This document shows, piece by piece, positions 62,517-64,000 of a stretch of DNA of 64,000 bases. The stretch's first letter is position 1; every line of letters begins with the position of its first letter. The position numbers were made by a program, and so were the translations under genes. This stretch comes from Strix aluco (lineage: Eukaryota; Chordata; Aves; Strigiformes; Strigidae): NCBI RefSeq assembly GCF_031877795.1, contig NC_133943.1:9045001-9109000 (forward strand), given 5' to 3'. The notes beneath the pieces were generated by a model that had not been told where the DNA came from, did not search any database, and was given only the letters and a program-made list of their open reading frames with translations.

Positions 62517-62972
62517 CAGAATCATAGAATGGCTTTGGTTGGAAGGGACATTAAATATCATCTAGTTCCAAGCCCCCTGCTATGGGCAGGGACACCTTCC
62601 ACTAGACCAGGTTACTCACAGCCCCATCCAACCTGGCCTTGAACACTGATAGGGAGGGGGCAGCCACAGTTTCTCTGGGCAACCTGTGCCAGTGTCTCAC
62701 CACCCTCAAAGTCAAGAAATTCCGTCCACGTCTCCAACAAAGATGTTAAACAACGCCAGCCCAGTACTGACCCCTGAGGAATGCCACCCGTCACTGCTCT
62801 CCACTTGGACATCAAGCCGTTGACCGCAACTCTGAGTGTGACCATCCAGCCATTTCCTTATCCACCAAGTGGTCCATCCATCAGACCCATGTCTCTCCAA
62901 TTTAGAGACAAGGATGTCGTGTGGGACAGCATCAAAGGCTTTGCACAAGTCCAGGCAGATGACATCAGTATG
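62517..62972 (-). mobile_element. CR1 LINE fragment, internally deleted
   Basis: The right part translates on the minus strand to a reverse-transcriptase fragment of the CR1 (chicken repeat 1) non-LTR family: CKAFDAVPHDILVSKLERHG, then WWIRKWLDGHTQ, and in a second frame VAVNGLMSKWRAVTGGIPQG. The left part is the typical CR1 3' end, terminating at an ATTCTATG-like octamer near 62,520. The two parts meet near 62,725-62,745, where most of the C-terminal ORF is missing. Frameshifts show it is dead. It lies in CLINT1 intron 1 in the same sense as the gene. CR1 dominance is characteristic of birds. Confidence 0.92.
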
Positions 62973-63337
62973 CTGACAACCAGTTCTGACAATCAGCTAT
63001 TTCCCCACTATTTCTTCTGTAACCTTATTATATGGGATAAATACACCATATATAATCAAAAGCACATCAAAATAGTTCAGCTGATACAAGAATTATAGAT
63101 GAGGCTCATGGCACATGAAACAATAATGAAACACTGTAGAAGGGCTGCACAATGCACTTTGGGTCACTCATGATATTTCTGCTGGCAAAAATTGTGAAGT
63201 GTTGTTTTCCCAAAAAACCTGAGTGTTAGGAAATACAGGGCTGTTGTACCTTCTCAGTCCACTTTTGTTTGATATATTCTAGCTGATCTTCATTTTAGTG
63301 TTCTGAAAAAAGCTCTTATGGTTCCAGAGAGCTAAGT

Positions 63338-63600
63338 CAGAACCAGAGAACAGCTGAGGCTGGGAGGGAGCTCTTGTGATCCCCTAGCCCACCCACTCTG
63401 CTCAAGCGGGTTCAGTAGGAGCAGATTGCCCATGACCATGTCTAGACAGGTTCTGAATATCAAGGATGGAGCCCCCACAGCATTTCTGGGCAATCTGCTC
63501 CAGTGTTTGACCACCCCCACAATAAAAAAAAAGTGTTTTCTTCTGTTCAGATGCAATTTAATGTGTTTTAATTTGTGCCCACTGCCTCTTCTCCTGTCAA
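63338..63600 (-). mobile_element. CR1 LINE 3' fragment
   Basis: The minus strand carries the end of the CR1 second ORF: HLNRRKHFFFIVGVVKHWSR, then LPRNAVGAPSLIFRTCLDM, followed by the CR1 3' UTR with the CTCAAGCGGGTTCA/AGGAGCAGATTGCCC-type segment as seen on the plus strand. It is 5'-truncated, as most CR1 copies are. It sits about 370 bp from the preceding CR1 in the same orientation but represents a different subfamily sequence, so the two are probably separate insertions. Confidence 0.88.
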
Positions 63601-64000
63601 GTTTTATTATTATTTACTGTGTCTTCTAGAACTATTACTGGGATATGATGTTTTAGTCTTGTTTGTCATAAACAAGTCTTTGATTTCAGGTGATTCTTCA
63701 GAAAGACAAAACTACCATGTCAAAATAATTACTACAAGGAAAAGGAAAAAAGTGCATGAGGAAAGCAAACATCACTGTTCCAAGAACACACTGGGAAAAA
63801 AATACTGGTACAAAATTTCAATCAATTCAAATGCGGTTTCTAGGAATGGCACAATTATTTAGTTTTCAGATTATACAGCAGCCAGTAAATTAACAAAAAA
63901 CTTGTTTAAAAAAGATCTAATCTTTTCCTACCTCAGATTGTTCATCCTTTAATAAACCTGAGTTACTATGTTTTTTCCCTGCTATAAGTGTATCTAAGAA

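Larger units (their letters stand above)
22255..64000 (-). other. CLINT1: CLINT1 gene, partial (exons 2-12; exon 1 outside)
   Basis: Clathrin interactor 1 (epsinR/enthoprotin) is an ENTH-domain adaptor that helps form clathrin/AP-1 vesicles at the trans-Golgi network and endosomes and sorts the SNARE Vti1b. I assembled eleven minus-strand coding exons by joining GT..AG introns; the phase is consistent at every junction. They give 637 complete codons. Adding the roughly 14 residues normally encoded by exon 1 gives about 651 residues, slightly longer than the roughly 625 I recall for human. Order: ENTH domain (exons 2-5), basic/acidic Ser-rich linker (6-7), clathrin and gamma-ear motifs (8-10), Met/Gly/Pro-rich tail ending AFANFANFSK (11-12). 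Residue numbers in the exon entries assume those 14 upstream residues. The first exon, promoter and 5' UTR are not in the window. The left boundary is a guess from poly(A)-type hexamers. Confidence 0.95.
47440..64000 (-). other. CLINT1: CLINT1 intron 1 (partial), at least 16.5 kb
   Basis: No exon of CLINT1 or any other gene is recognisable right of exon 2. The exon 1 peptide start and a CpG-island promoter are both absent, so this intron runs off the window. It holds two CR1 remnants (62.5-63.0 and 63.3-63.6 kb), a TTTA/TTCA simple repeat (54.38 kb), a CTCF-like site (50.06 kb), a 60-bp CpG-dense patch (55.44 kb) and otherwise plain AT-rich sequence with chance ORFs under about 100 codons. 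Confidence 0.85.

Noticed and set aside
47440-64000. CLINT1 exon 1
   Set aside because: I looked on the minus strand for the short N-terminal coding exon and a CpG island and found neither; it must be outside the window.

Overview
The window is vertebrate nuclear DNA, most likely from a bird. It is AT-rich and intron-dominated with very few repeats. It carries degenerate CR1 retrotransposon remnants of the avian type at 62.5-63.6 kb and two old MIR-type SINE copies at 7.5-8.4 kb. The only protein-coding gene I can support is CLINT1 (clathrin interactor 1, also called epsinR, enthoprotin or epsin 4), on the minus strand. No bacterial, phage or CRISPR features are present.

Layout. From 1 to about 22.25 kb there is no recognisable coding exon. 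This stretch holds a pyrimidine-rich block (1.7-2.9 kb), two MIR copies, a GC-rich belt (about 9.2-15.4 kb) with two CpG-dense patches at 11.35-11.66 and 14.76-15.33 kb, and two AT-rich blocks that look like conserved non-coding elements (about 16.1-16.4 and 21.9-22.2 kb). From about 22.25 to 23.66 kb lies the probable CLINT1 3' UTR. From 23,665 to 47,439 there are eleven coding exons in reverse order, all with GT..AG junctions and a reading frame that stays open across every junction. They give 637 complete codons, from just after the start of the ENTH domain to the stop codon. From 47,440 to the right edge I see only intron 1. The short first coding exon (about 14 residues in this family) and the promoter lie beyond 64 kb.

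Function. CLINT1 is a monomeric adaptor of trans-Golgi network and endosomal clathrin-coated vesicles. Its N-terminal ENTH domain binds phosphoinositide and the SNARE Vti1b. The disordered remainder recruits clathrin (DLVDL and DLFDLM boxes) and the ears of AP-1 and GGA (FGGFADF, GDFGDW). All these elements are visible in the exons. In other vertebrates LSM11 lies downstream of CLINT1 and EBF1 upstream. Neither is visible here, so the left 22 kb is probably the CLINT1-LSM11 intergenic region.

The strongest unexplained signals are non-coding. One is a trio of near-identical palindromes (TGATTAATCA) spaced 51 and 52 bp apart in a homeodomain-rich block of intron 9, followed by a perfect POU octamer. 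The other is a small CpG patch with a CTCF-like site and a ZNF143-like motif at 11.4 kb. I did not find a clearly new biological system.
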